Below, piece by piece: positions 24,701 through 35,689 of a DNA stretch of 64,000 bases. The position numbers and the translations under genes were made by a program. Positions within the stretch are counted from its first letter, which is position 1; every line of letters starts with the position of its first letter. Source of the stretch: Branchiostoma floridae (lineage: Eukaryota; Chordata; Leptocardii; Amphioxiformes; Branchiostomatidae); the NCBI RefSeq assembly GCF_000003815.2, contig NC_049993.1, positions 16,574,897 through 16,638,896 on the forward strand, read 5' to 3'. A model generated the notes under the pieces. It was not told the origin of the DNA and made no database searches. It worked only from the letters and a program-made list of their open reading frames with translations.

Positions 24701-27240
24701 CTGGGCCATGACTTCAAATTCAGTTTATAAAAGCGGAATGTGAAATTATTAAAAAATGGTTAGACCACAGACTGCTTATTATGCAATATAGATGGTCATA
24801 CTGGTGATCACAATTCTTTCATTACTATATATTTGGCAACATCTCAATTTATCCCAACACCTGCATGAGTTTCAACAGAAACAGTATAATGCCTGTGTTG
24901 TGAACATTTTTTTTGAAGTGATTTTTTTTATATTACGAAAAAAGGGTGATGCAGTAATAACTGGGTGTACTGACACTGTGAACACTAACCAATTATTACT
25001 TATTGTTTGTTACTACGTTTTGAGCATCTCTGTTCTGCTGCAAGTCTCTGCTTTTCTTCCCCCCGTTTTAATCCACCCTTGACGTCCTGTCCCCAAACAG
25101 TTCTATTTGCTGCGAGTGACTCCCATGTTTTTATGCTCATGTCAAGGGCCTTCAAGTCCCACTGCCCATAATTACAGTATAACACTTTTTGCTGCTACAG
25201 TTCATTCCCGATATATATACATAGAAGTGATGCAATTGGCCTAGCAGTGAGCAAGAAACCTCGATAACATTGTGTAGAACTCGGTACTTCTCATGGTCCT
25301 GCACGACCGAGTGGCTTTACCACTTACTACTATGGGCAGTGTTCTAATGCAAAATAACAAAGACTCAACACACTGACGGTGAAGTTACAACTGCCTGCGA
25401 CGGCGTTAACATCCAGGATGCTCATCTAGCTCCACGGAGCCAGTGTAAGGGAAAGAAATAGAAACTTAGAGCGTGTGCAGAGGAAGGGAGGCCACATTAG
25501 GCCACACCATTAAATTGGTGTGGCCAAGCTGAACCAGCCCCCACTGCACCAGAGTACAGTCCCCGAAGTCTGGGTTTCCAAGGGGCTGGATAGCTGTGAG
25601 ATTAGACCTGACTAACACACACCCTGGGTAACCTGGATGTTTTGCCATGACAGACAGGAAATTTCAACCGACATGATGCGCTGGTCTTTGAGCAACGGCC
25701 ATTACATAAATGGTTGATACTCTGTATCTAACGGTTGGTTGCACTAATGATTTAACAGTAGTAGTAATTAATAGGAAATATAACTAAGATGCGAGTCTGC
25801 TTTGAGTTGTCGTGAGGCCTTTCAGTCGCCAGAAAAAAATGTAGCAGCAGCTCTACGACTCATTTTTTTTTGCATTATTATAATTAATCAAGAGCCATAT
25901 ACCACAATACAGACGACGTGCTGCAACACTTGAACATGACACCTCGGCATAAAGTAATAGAATAATGACCACTGCAATCTTTGTATCGGTACAAAAAGAC
26001 TCGGCCCAAAGCCGTGTCAGAGCCTTCAGCCTATTGAAGTTGACACGTACGAAGAAGAAGGCTGGCCAACCTCCACTCAAATTGCCAGACACGTATTTGG
26101 CTAAGGATTATTATCTGTGCCGTGAACCCGCCATGGCATGAGTGACAAAAATAAGACGACGAAAATTACGACAGTCGTCCGAGCAGCCACAAGTAAATTA
26201 TTATCGACCACCCTATGTGGATGAGGATAGCTATGCCATGAAACTCGGGTAAAGACGACAAAACTGCCCATTTTATCGCCATAACAGCCACCCGTAATAA
26301 CTCTACAACCTCCAGACAATATTTGCGAAAGATAGCTGAGGTAAAGCGATGCTCTACACAGACTCAAAACACCACCGTCGAAGCCACTCAGATCGGGACA
26401 GAAATACCCAGGGCCAAACATGGCGGGGATGGGTTGTTGTCGTACCCTACGGCAAGACCGAAATTTCCACGAAATTATCGACCCAACATCCACCAAAGAT
26501 AGTTCTACATGCTCTATCTGAACGTCTCAACAACATTTGTGGACGTTCATGATACAGTTTAGATAAAACCCAGCCATGGAAATGAAAAACAAAGCACTAA
26601 AACACGACAAGCAAACTTGCAAAAGTCCCCTATCTGGCACGGACGACCCCAATCTGGCGCGAGGCTTTCAATCTAACACTGTTGCACGCCACACACCATT
26701 GCTTCGTATCCATCCGCGGAGCAGACCGCAACATCACTTATAAAACAAACTCACAAATAAACTATCGTGGCCATTATTATAAACAACTGTTATCCTTTCT
26801 CAAAACCTGAAAGACAAATTTACGTTTTTGTAGCTTTTCGAAATATAATGGCTGTCTACAAATTGAACTATTTTTCTGTGTGTATTTGAACACATCTGCG
26901 TAGGGGAGATGAGTCAGGCCGCTGTCCATCACAAATCTTTGACCAATGAGCGTGCAGCTGAACGCCAGTGAAATATTTGCATTCTTGTGCGAATGGCCCA
27001 CTATCCGAATATCCTGCTAATCTTAAACGAGGACTTTCATTTTTGGTCACGATATCTGCTGAAAATATGTAAACCATTTGGAAGCTTCTCTACCAAATAA
27101 AAGAGTTGTTTATTTTTTTGAATTCATCTTATGGCAAGCCATCTTGAAAAAGCAAGTACAAGAGAAAACGGAAAGCGTATCTTAGTAAGATGAATAAGCC
27201 GCTAGTTTTTGAACGAGAGTATCCCATGATGCCACACGCG
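21772..27240. other. Long gene-free interval
   Basis: No exon chain could be supported. Notable content: an AT-rich tract at 22500-22760 ending in AAACAAACAAAC that resembles a retroelement tail; a repeated phrase TTGCTCAACTTT at about 23289 and 23831, each with the same flanking order, suggesting two copies of an unidentified element; and a 99-codon frame (24005-24304) without a recognised domain. Several frames between 26100 and 26560 overlap on both strands, consistent with chance. Confidence 0.5.
25500..25525. repeat. Near-perfect 26-bp palindrome of MITE ends
   Basis: GGCCACACCATTAAA followed by TTGGTGTGGCC. These are the two outer ends of the 351-bp MITE at 35327-35677 with essentially no interior. 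A TTA precedes it, but the matching TTA on the right is absent. Confidence 0.55.
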
Positions 27241-27259
27241 TCTTTTGAACACGACGTGC

Positions 27260-27325
27260 TCTGATTGGTCCGTTTGTACGAACGGCTATCTCTGATTGGT
27301 CACTGCGCCCGGGACCTTTAAACGC
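27260..27325 (+). promoter_or_regulatory. Candidate PIF1 promoter: two CCAAT boxes and a CHR-like site
   Basis: Inverted CCAAT boxes (ATTGG) lie at 27264-27268 and 27295-27299, 31 bases apart, each within CTGATTGGTC. TTTAAA at 27317-27322, preceded by GC-rich CGCCCGGGACC, sits about 18 bases downstream. Paired CCAAT boxes at this spacing followed by a CHR (TTTGAA/TTTAAA) are characteristic of G2/M genes controlled by NF-Y and DREAM/MuvB, and PIF1 is cell-cycle regulated in other animals. A 5' untranslated exon would then splice to the acceptor before 28137. The link to PIF1 is by position only. Confidence 0.45.
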
Positions 27326-27795
27326 GTCTGTCCTGCTTTGTTGTCATATTAGACAGTCGAGGATTTCCAGAGCGGTATTAAAACAGCTTGGGTTTGTAGT
27401 GTTTTCTTATCGTTTGTTGAATATTTTAGACTTTGTTATGTAACTGCAAAAGTTTGGGTATTTAACGAACAATTTTGTGGGTCAAATCTGCAAGAAAGCA
27501 TGGAAACAAACCACAGTAAACGTTTGCGCCAGTGCATAATGTGGGGAGGGGGGCGTAAGGAGATGTTCACAAAAAATTGGTTTTGGTTTCTTCGCCCAAG
27601 GAAGGCCTTCTTTCGCTTTTGCAGGTTTCCAGAATTGTGCAACTTCTGAAAAGTAATGGAGAGACGCCTGTTCTTACAGGTTCATGGGCGTTGTTCGACT
27701 TTTTAAAATCTCTTTTCGAGAACTCGAACTCGCGGCCTGGCCATGGCATGCATAAATTTATCTGAATACCGTAAGTAAAATTCAAATCATTTTGT

Positions 27796-27933
27796 ATGGC
27801 TTCTTCAAGTTCCGACGCCACGGCTAGGTTTCGTTCTTTGTTTGAAAGCGACAGGTACGAAGAAGCCAAACCTCTTCGAGCACAAAGCAAAACAAGGTTT
27901 GGCTGGAAGTACGCTGTACAAAAAAGTTTTTAA
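27796..27933 (+). CDS. Unidentified 45-codon open frame
   Basis: ATG-initiated and ending in TAA, beginning MASSSSDATARFRSLF and containing KTRFGWKYAVQKSF. The composition looks protein-like and the style recalls the start of Crypton-derived (DUF3504) proteins, but the resemblance is weak and no continuation was found. It lies between the candidate PIF1 promoter and the first PIF1 coding exon, on the same strand, so it could also act as an upstream open frame in a PIF1 leader if that part is not spliced out. Confidence 0.2.
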   Translation: MASSSSDATARFRSLFESDRYEEAKPLRAQSKTRFGWKYAVQKSF

Positions 27934-28159
27934 TCTTTTATTCTGTTTCATGAAACTGTTTCATGAAAACATCAACAACGTGATGGTGGCCTAGCACGAA
28001 GAAGAACCGAACTAAAGCTACGTACATTGCAAAAAGTATTTGCAATGGAACAAATGTTATTTTCTATAGCTCTCGTTTCTTTAACCTGTGTCATGTATAT
28101 GTTATATTGTACTTATAATGATCTGTTTGATTTCAGGTCACACCCTGAGCTATTTCATC

Positions 28160-31100
28160 ATGGATTATGACATCAGCGAGCTCAACTGCAGCGTAACCGT
28201 CCAAAGTCTTGCTCCAACTGGTGAAATCCTCAAGAACAAACTCTTCAAGAACATCACCCTCTTCTTACTACGCAACGAGTTCCGGGACATCATCTTAAAA
28301 ATCGACCAGGGCAAGACAGACGTCAAGTACCCACTACAAGACATCAAGGTGTTCAGCAGGTTTGCCAAGGACGGAAAAGCAACGATTCGAATCCCGAGCC
28401 ACAAAATCCAGCTCCTTATCTCAAACTGTCCCCCGGCAAAACTTGTGCTGTTCCTGAGAACAATCGGTGCAAAGGTAGAACAGCTGAAACAGACTGGGGT
28501 GGCCACGGACAGACAGAGGTTGAGATCAAACCTGCCCAGAAGACTAGAACACATCAGCCCTCTGTGCCAGAAGGACTTGGACGCAGTGAACAGAATCAGA
28601 GAGGCACAGGCTACAGCTGCACTGAAGGGGAGAACTCCTGGGCTAAAGAGGAAGAGACCTTTGGGAGACACCACAAATGCTCAGGTATGAGTGAACTGTA
28701 TGACTGCAATTTGTTTTTGTATTCCTTTTTTCCATATATGGCCTTATTCGGTTAATGTTGACCATGGTTAAATCCTAATTGATATCAGCCCTACAGCGTC
28801 GACTGTGGCTATACAACTTCCTATACGACAATTACAGTCTCTGCCACATGCACATAGGGCACATCTGTAAGCTGACTCAGGTGTGTTGCAGAGTTCTTTT
28901 CGCAACATCCACTTTTCTTCTGCCATGCGCAATTTCAGTCTGATTTCTCCTGTTTTTTTCCCATTCTTCCTAATAATTGATAACGAGTGAGAATGGGAGC
29001 CTCTGCAAAGGCTAGCATAGTCCTTGGCTCCAACATTAACCTATCTGGCACTCCATTTTGTTTACTGAGGTTCCCATACTCACTCCAATTTTTTTTTTAA
29101 TGGTACATACAATGTGTATCTAACTAGGCTGTACAAAACAGAGTAAATATACAAAACAATGCATAACACACTGAAGCCATGTGTCTGCTTTGAGATGTGT
29201 CTGCTTGGAGACTACACAGTTATGTGTTGTAGTCTGCGCATAATTCTCCCAGAGCTGTTTTCACATGCATTGTTGTTGTTGAGTGGTTGCCCACCAGGTT
29301 TGAAAAGAGTCTTGGAGACTGTTTGCATAGAGTCACACCCTTGAAGAAACAGCATACAAAAGTTTTCACAATTATGTATGTTGTCTGCAGGTGTACCAAA
29401 CATTATTGGACAATGCATTGAAGTTGTAACCTTGTCATGCTTGTAAAACTTAGACCCTAGATTACTAGTTCTGCCAAACAATTAGGAGTAATGCCTTCAT
29501 CGCCGGAGGGAGATTCTTGTACTGCACACGTCTTATAACTTGCTGATTTTTAGGTAGAAATAAGTGACTCCCTGCCCTCCAGGTTGACGATAGTAAAACA
29601 AATTCTAGTGAATTCAAATTCTTTGGATGTCAATGGAAAAAAATATCCAGATTGACCTTGACCCTTGTTGTTGTTGACCTTTGCCCCAGGTTGACCCTGT
29701 CCCAAGAAAGAAGCTGCACATGTCCAGCACAGTGTCCAGACTGACCCAGGAGCAGCAGGCCGTGCTGAACGCTGTCCAAGCTGGACACAACATCTTCTTC
29801 ACAGGTAAAGTAAAATAGCTGGCTTAACTTTCATTCTTGAACAGAACATTAAATGGAGGCCCTGTGTTTAAGGAGAGCCACACCTTGAGCACATTAAAGA
29901 ACCCACCACACTTCTACAAAAGTGTGTGGTCCTTCCTGGTAAGAGTGGATCAACCTACCAACTTAAATAGAAGAAGAAGAAGAAATGGGGTAGAAAATTT
30001 CTTGAGCAACCCTTGTAAGCCCTACTTTGCCTATTGACAGTTAGTCGAGCTTGCCTCAGCCTGATGTTTCTGACATATGGAGAAGAGATGCTGCTACAGT
30101 GAGCAGAAGTGGTCCATGTGGCCTTGCACTGAGCAAACTTGTTAAAAAAATATGCCACTGCATATATGCCGACTGCTGCCTACCCCTGCGTCAGGGAACC
30201 CAGCAGCAGTATAATCTAACCATGGATAGTGAGTGAGTGAGTGATATTCTATTTTTCCATGCCATGTATTCTGTGTTGTTACAGGTAGTGCAGGTACAGG
30301 AAAGTCCTTCCTCCTGCGGAAGGTCATCGGATCGCTCCCTCCTGAACACACGTTTGCCACGGCCAGTACGGGAGTCGCTGCCTGCCACATCGGAGGGACA
30401 ACGCTACATTCCTTTGCAGGTTTGTTACAGTTAACATGCCATAAATTCAGAAATGTTTTCAGCATTTTTATGTTTGCTGCTTTCGCAAACATATTTTTTC
30501 TGTTTCTGCCCACCCTTTTCTAAGTGCTATGTGTATATCACTATCTAGTGTCTTTTTCTTCTTTTTTGTATACATGTATCTGTATTGTTTGGGTTGGCTT
30601 TTAGCTCCTCAATGGGCAGCGTTGTTGTGCTCCCTGTCTGCTACCCTACAGCTTGGTGTCAGTGAGCACATGTGATTGTAAATTAGGAGCTACAAGTACA
30701 ACTTTCGTAGGCCATTTTTGAATGGCTGCACTGTCACAATATTTTCTTGGAGATGACTTCAATCTGTATTCTGGTCTTTTAGATACAGTCAGTTTGTCTT
30801 TTACCAAGACATTTTTCTCTACTCCCCAGGTATCGGCTCAGGCACAGCAGCTATCCAGCAGTGCTACGAGCTTGCCTCCCGCCCGGGGGTGCGGAAACAG
30901 TGGCGCCAGTGCCGACATCTCATCGTGGACGAAGTCTCCATGATCGATGGCGACTTCTTCGACAAGTTGGAGGCTGTGGCGCGGGCGGTGAGGAAAAGCG
31001 ACAAACCGTTTGGCGGGATCCAGCTCATCCTGTGTGGGGACTTCCTGCAGCTGCCTCCTGTCACCAAGCCGGGGGAGAAGAGGCGGTTCTGCTTTCAGGT

Positions 31101-34100
31101 AAACTCAGGCATTCCTTGGGTAGAGTGCTGTAGCTTTTGAGCTTGCTTTACTTTTTTTATGAGATCAAAATGTTAGTCTATTGGTCTTTTAATACATTTG
31201 TATATCTTACATGGCACATGGTTGTGGACCTACAGTATATTCAGTATGTCCAGTAATACATGCAACCTAATCTCTGGTGACAAACCCCATAAGGTACACA
31301 TGTGGTGCCTTAGCAGGGTCAAGATTAAAACTCTACAATTTCTTTATCATAGGAACCTTTGATAATGAGACAGGGACTTCATGTCAAGCTTGTGGTGCTT
31401 CTATTCTTGATAACTCACACCATGTGTTGTTGATTCCTCAGTCCCGTTCCTGGCACAAGTGCATACAGGCCAGCTATGAGCTGACCCAGGTCAAGAGGCA
31501 GACGGACCCCACCTTCATCAACATCCTACAGAACATCAGGGTCGGCAGGTAGGTCAGGGGTGAAAGGTTGAGTGTCAGGGGATTGAGTAGAAGCTGCTCT
31601 TTTTTGGAAATACTTTGAATCCCGCCATGAAATGTGTAGGTAAATGGTTGGTGGAAACAAACTGATCTAAAAACTCTGGATTGGTTATTAGAAAATATAT
31701 CAGTATGAAGTTTTTGAGACACCCAAAACTTTTTAAGGATTACTATATAGTAAAATAAACAGCACCTGCCAGTTCATAGAGACACACAGTTACAAGTTAG
31801 TATTTTGTTTCAGTTTCTATTTGCATTTCACAGAAGAGCAGATTGTTTTTGAGGATACTTTGATGAAATTAATTCAATGCATCTCTCTCCCTTTTATATC
31901 AGACCCCTATTGATACCATTATTTCATTCAAGGAGGTTGAAACTCCATTCCTTGATTTTAGCAAAACATAACTTATTTCTTTCCTAACACTAAGATGTCC
32001 ACCTGCAATATCAACACGACTGTCTGCTACCGAGACTCACAAGATCGAGAGGGAGGGTATCGTTGCCACGCGGCTCTGTACACACAAGGAGGACGTGAAC
32101 CACATTAACGATGTACGACTTAAAGAGCTGGAGGGTGAGTCATGTGACAAAAACTTCACAAATGGAAATTCTAACTTCAGATTTATACAAATGTCAAATG
32201 TCAAACCTGTACAAGTGACCACTTAGCCAATGTGACCATGTTTTTGTAGTCCTTTAGTTATTAGTTTTCCCCATTTGGTACTGGGTGTTTGGATGTGTTT
32301 CTAGGCATAGTTTTTGTCAGGCTCTCTATTTTGTCCCATTTTTTTCCCAGGAAAAAAAAAAGCCCGACAAAAACACTTTAACTTAGTTTAAGAACCAGCC
32401 GGAGCTAAACATCTGCTTGTATACATGCTGTACCTCATACAAGATCACTGTTTTACATTTCTTTGCTTTAACGTCACCGTTATTATGTCATTATCATGCT
32501 GTTACCTAGGAGACACAAAGGCATTTGAGGCCCATGACAGTGACCCAGACCTGGTGAAGACTATCAACACCCTCTGTCCTGTGGAGAAGAACATCCAACT
32601 GAAAGTGGGAGCACAGGTGAGGAGCAGAGATAACTGAATAAGGTGTGACTGTATGTCTGGAAAGCTGCTGTGTTATGGCCTTGCACAGGCGCTGTAAGTG
32701 CAGAAATTTTCGCTGTGGTTTTATGTTGAACTTTGCAGTTTTCGCATTACCAATTCACTGCGAACTTAAAACCACCACAAACATTTTTCCATGACAGTAA
32801 GAGACTATAGTGCAAAATGTTACCGCGAACTTAAAACCACTGTGAACAGTCCTTTCCCCGCTACAGCGAAGGTTAATCCCTATATATGACTTAAATTAAA
32901 TGCATTTACAGTACCTGGTTATGATTCATCGGTTATAATATATTATAACTAACAGGCACTGTATGCCTGGAAAGTTGATGTGTTGTGTCCAAATGCAGGA
33001 CTGAGGCATATTGGTCAACCAATTCAAATTCAATTGATCAGTCATGCAGCATAGTGATAGGGTGTTTGGCTGAAAGACTAGAGGTCATGGGTTTGAGTTT
33101 CCTGATATGCTCCGACTTTGTGCCCTTAAAAGATTTTCAAGGCACAAATTTTATTCGGGTGACAATGAGTATCAACCTTCAGATAGGACAGCTGTTTTAG
33201 ATTCTCTGTTACCTTGCACTATCCTTTAGAGGAATGCCCTGTTTTAGCTCATAATCAGTAAAATCTTTCACTCCTAAACCCGTTTTTTGGTTGTTTTTCC
33301 ACAGGTGATGCTGGCTAAGAACCTGGATGTACAGCGGGGTCTGGTAAATGGTGCCCGGGGGGTGGTGACGGGGTTCCAGACTTCAGGGGCAGGTAAGGGC
33401 AACATGCACGCTGCTGGAAAGGGTTGTAGCCTCTTGGATGGGATGTTAAAGGCATGATAATTTGTAATGCCTGTCTTTGCTGCCATGTCCATTGTAAGAT
33501 TAGTTCTTCAGTGAGCTTTACTGGTTTTAGATCACAAAGCAGTTGCAATCCTGGCAATTGTGTATATGTAGCTAATATGCGCCACTGTTTATTGTACTTG
33601 TTGAAAATAGCTTAATGTCTTCTTTTGCAACCAATGGAAGATTAATATTACATCTTCAGCAACTGTTTTGAGATCAGTTCAGTTAATTGTTAAACCACCA
33701 GCACTGGCAAATGCATCTTAGGTATAGATTATGACCTGTTTTTCAGATAACAAGTTGGATAAAAGCTACAGGAACATAACAACTCACCACAAAAGATACT
33801 CAACAAATTGAAACTTACTGCTGTTCTTAATCTGATACAACACATTGATTTTTGGGCAAGTTTTTATTACACTTAGACTGTCCCCTCACATATTTCTTCT
33901 CCCCCCAGGCCTTCCTATTGTAAAGTTCCTGTGTGGAGTGACAGAGCCTGTGAAGCACGAACGCTGGACGTTCAAGGCCACGGGAGGAATCTTCCTGACG
34001 AGGCGACAGCTGCCAATCAAGCTGGCCTGGGCCATCTCCATCCACAAAAGCCAGGTCAGAGGTCACAACCTGTCAATCAGGAGCATAGGCTACCTTTTCG

Positions 34101-34750
34101 TGTCTTTATAATATAGGTGTCGGGTCTTGTGTTTAGCTCAGAACAAAGTGGTACTGGGTTCAAAACCAGTCTTATCACAGATCTTGTGCCATTTGGAAAG
34201 ATGCTCTATATGAATTTCCTCCCTTCACTCAGGTGAAAATGAGTAGCTAGCTTCGGCTTGGGGTGTCCGTAGGATGTTAAATGAACCGTGTATAGATTTA
34301 AAGTCTTAAAATTGTAACATAATGAACCATGCCATAGTGATGATTGTCATCGTCGTGGACACTTGGCGGAAGAAAGAAAGGAAAATTCAAGCTATTAGCC
34401 TATTACAGTATCAATCCTCTAACTTACACCACCAGGGAATGTTTCTTCACTGCACGAATTGTGGTTGTACCCAAATAAATCAATCCTTTCTTATTCTACA
34501 CCACCAGGGAATGTCTCTTGACTGCGTTGAGATGTCGCTGTCCCGGGTGTTTGAGAGCGGCCAGGCGTACGTCGCCCTGTCCCGAGCCCGCAGCCTTCAG
34601 GGTCTCCGCGTGCTCGACTTCGACGCCAAGTGCGTTCGCGCCAACCCAGATGTGATACAGTTCTACCAGAGACTGAGGAAGCAGCAGAGAATGATGCAGG
34701 CGTCCATGGACAGATATGTGGACAAGGAGAATGTGCAACCTACTTGGTAG
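28160..34750 (+). CDS. PIF1: PIF1 5'-to-3' DNA helicase
   Basis: Ten exons with all phases matching: 28160-28684, 29690-29804, 30285-30419, 30830-31098, 31442-31548, 31995-32134, 32510-32616, 33305-33392, 33909-34054 and 34508-34750. The CDS is 1875 nt, 624 residues, close to the vertebrate length. PIF1 is a nuclear and mitochondrial superfamily 1B helicase that unwinds G-quadruplexes and removes telomerase. Residues 1-175 form the N-terminal PINT region ([15 protein letters not shown]). Walker A GSAGTGKS is at about 214-221, Walker B LIVDEVSM near 290, motif [13 protein letters not shown] near 325, IHKSQ at the end of exon 9, and motif [14 protein letters not shown] at about 562. The start is the first ATG of an exon with acceptor TTTCAG before 28137, implying an untranslated upstream exon. 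Introns hold MITEs and SINE-like pieces. Intron 9 carries a second copy of the exon 10 acceptor, and the terminal exon is partly duplicated downstream. Confidence 0.95.
32304..32405. mobile_element. Degenerate long-inverted-repeat MITE (copy 2)
   Basis: GTTTTTGTCAGGCTCTCTAT on one side and AAGCCCGACAAAAAC on the other fold back on each other, followed by AGCCGGAGCTAAACATCTGC. The same phrases form the arms of the better preserved element at 45226-45424. It lies in PIF1 intron 6. Confidence 0.55.
32690..32913. mobile_element. Short MITE, GTAAATGCA family (copy 2)
   Basis: Begins CTGTAAGTGCAGAAATTTTC and ends AAATGCATTTACAG, with two internal GCGAACTTAAAACCAC-type blocks. It matches the element at 1069-1210 but is about 80 bases longer through an extra internal repeat. 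It lies in PIF1 intron 7. Confidence 0.6.
33045..33185 (+). mobile_element. Worn tRNA-derived SINE-like sequence
   Basis: GGTCATGGGTTTGAGTTTCC resembles a decayed B box, followed by a body (TTCAAGGCAC, then TTCGGGTGACAATGAGTA) similar in order to the elements at 34121 and 59839. It lies in PIF1 intron 7. Weak. Confidence 0.3.
34121..34325 (+). mobile_element. tRNA-derived SINE-like element
   Basis: A tRNA-like head with TGTTTAGCTCAGAACA (A-box-like) and GGGTTCAAAACCAG (B-box-like), then a body with CCTCCCTTCACTCAGGTG, AAAATGAGTAGCTAGCTTCG and a short tail AAAGTCTTAAAATTGTAACA. The tail phrase recurs at about 18680. It lies in PIF1 intron 9. Confidence 0.5.
34424..34507 (+). other. Duplicated splice acceptor upstream of PIF1 exon 10
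   Basis: ACACCACCAG then GGAATGTTTCTTCACTGC at 34427-34453 copies the true junction ACACCACCAG/GGAATGTCTCTTGACTGC at 34498-34525. The decoy exon start (34436) is 72 bases before the true one (34508), and those 72 bases contain no stop in the PIF1 frame. Use of the upstream acceptor would add 24 residues after IHKSQ. Confidence 0.65.
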
Positions 34751-34968
34751 CTGTAGCTCTCCAAGAAGATGTCAGAATGAATGATTTTACAGTACTGTAT
34801 TTTATTGCCTTGTTTTTCTGACATGTGACTTTGTTAGGAGGCCAGGGTTGTCTGTCAAAGACAGGGCCATCTTTCCTTCAAGTATCTGTTTGGAAATTAG
34901 GAGTGCAAGGGTTTTTGTAAGGATAGCAAACAGTTCTTAGAAAGATCAGCACTGATTCTGTCAATGTC
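34751..34968 (+). other. PIF1 3' flank (likely 3' UTR)
   Basis: Sequence after the PIF1 stop begins CTGTAGCTCTCCAAGAAGAT and is echoed after both extra copies of the terminal exon (35092 and 46348), so it was part of the duplicated segment. No canonical AATAAA was seen here. Confidence 0.4.
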
Positions 34969-35091
34969 AGGTGCATCTGTGCCAACCCAGACGTGCTGCA
35001 GTTTTACAAGAGACTGGGGAAACAGCAGAGGATGATGCAGGCGTCCATGGACAGATATGTGGACAAGGAGAATGTGCAACCTACCTGGTAG
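34969..35091 (+). pseudogene. Duplicated PIF1 terminal exon fragment
   Basis: Encodes CICANPDVLQFYKRLGKQQR then [19 protein letters not shown] and TAG, against [20 protein letters not shown] with an identical 19-residue tail in true exon 10. It follows TCAATGTCAG, which is a possible splice acceptor, so it could act as an alternative terminal exon, but it lacks the motif VI region. More likely it is one end of a segmental duplication, since downstream sequence is also shared with 46290-47840. Confidence 0.75.
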
Positions 35092-35326
35092 CACTGGTTA
35101 CGTTATCTCCAAGCAGATGTCGGAAGGGAAGATAGGAATGTTTTCTGACTACCACCTTTTCTGACATACTACTATACTAGCTAGTACTGGCTTCGTTAGG
35201 GGTTTTATCTGTCCAAAATGGAGCCCTCAGAAGACATACAGGTTTTGCTAGAGATATCTTTCCAAAACAGAGCAATCGGAAAATGGTCATTTCCCTTCCA
35301 ATGTCTGCTTGGATATTAGCAGTTTA

Positions 35327-35677
35327 GGCCACACCAATTTAATTTCTTGGTTCACGGATTTTTTCATAAAAAATATGGAGCAAGAGGGCGAAATAAAAAT
35401 AAAAATCGTAAAATGGTTGGGGTAAAGGTAACGGCTAATCCAAAACATAAAGAAAAAAAGTTTTCAGCTTGAAAAAAGTACAAAAACACTATTATTGTAT
35501 GGTAACAGCACCTGTACCCACACTTTAAGGAGCTTATAATATAAAGGCCAATTTGCTACACCAGAAAGCTGGTGAATGGTTTCATTAATGGTGAAAATTT
35601 GCTGAATGGTAATTTTTATTTTTATTTTTTTTAGGAGCGAGCGAATCCGTGAACCAAGAAATTAAATTGGTGTGGCC
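35327..35677. mobile_element. 351-bp MITE with about 33-bp terminal inverted repeats
   Basis: The left end GGCCACACCAATTTAATTTC continues CTTGGTTCACGGATT; the right end is its reverse complement (AATCCGTGAACCAAG, then AAATTGGTGTGGCC). TTA flanks both ends (35324-35326 and 35678-35680), a 3-bp target duplication of the TWA type used by PIF/Harbinger elements. The interior is A/T rich and non-coding. Confidence 0.8.
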
Positions 35678-35689
35678 TTAGGGATGTAT

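Noticed and set aside
26101-26496. 131-codon minus-strand open frame
   Set aside because: No ATG context, splice signals or recognisable domain; frames are open on the other strand too.
34897-35094. Minus-strand frame opposite the duplicated PIF1 exon
   Set aside because: Antisense shadow; the same shadow appears opposite the true exon 10.
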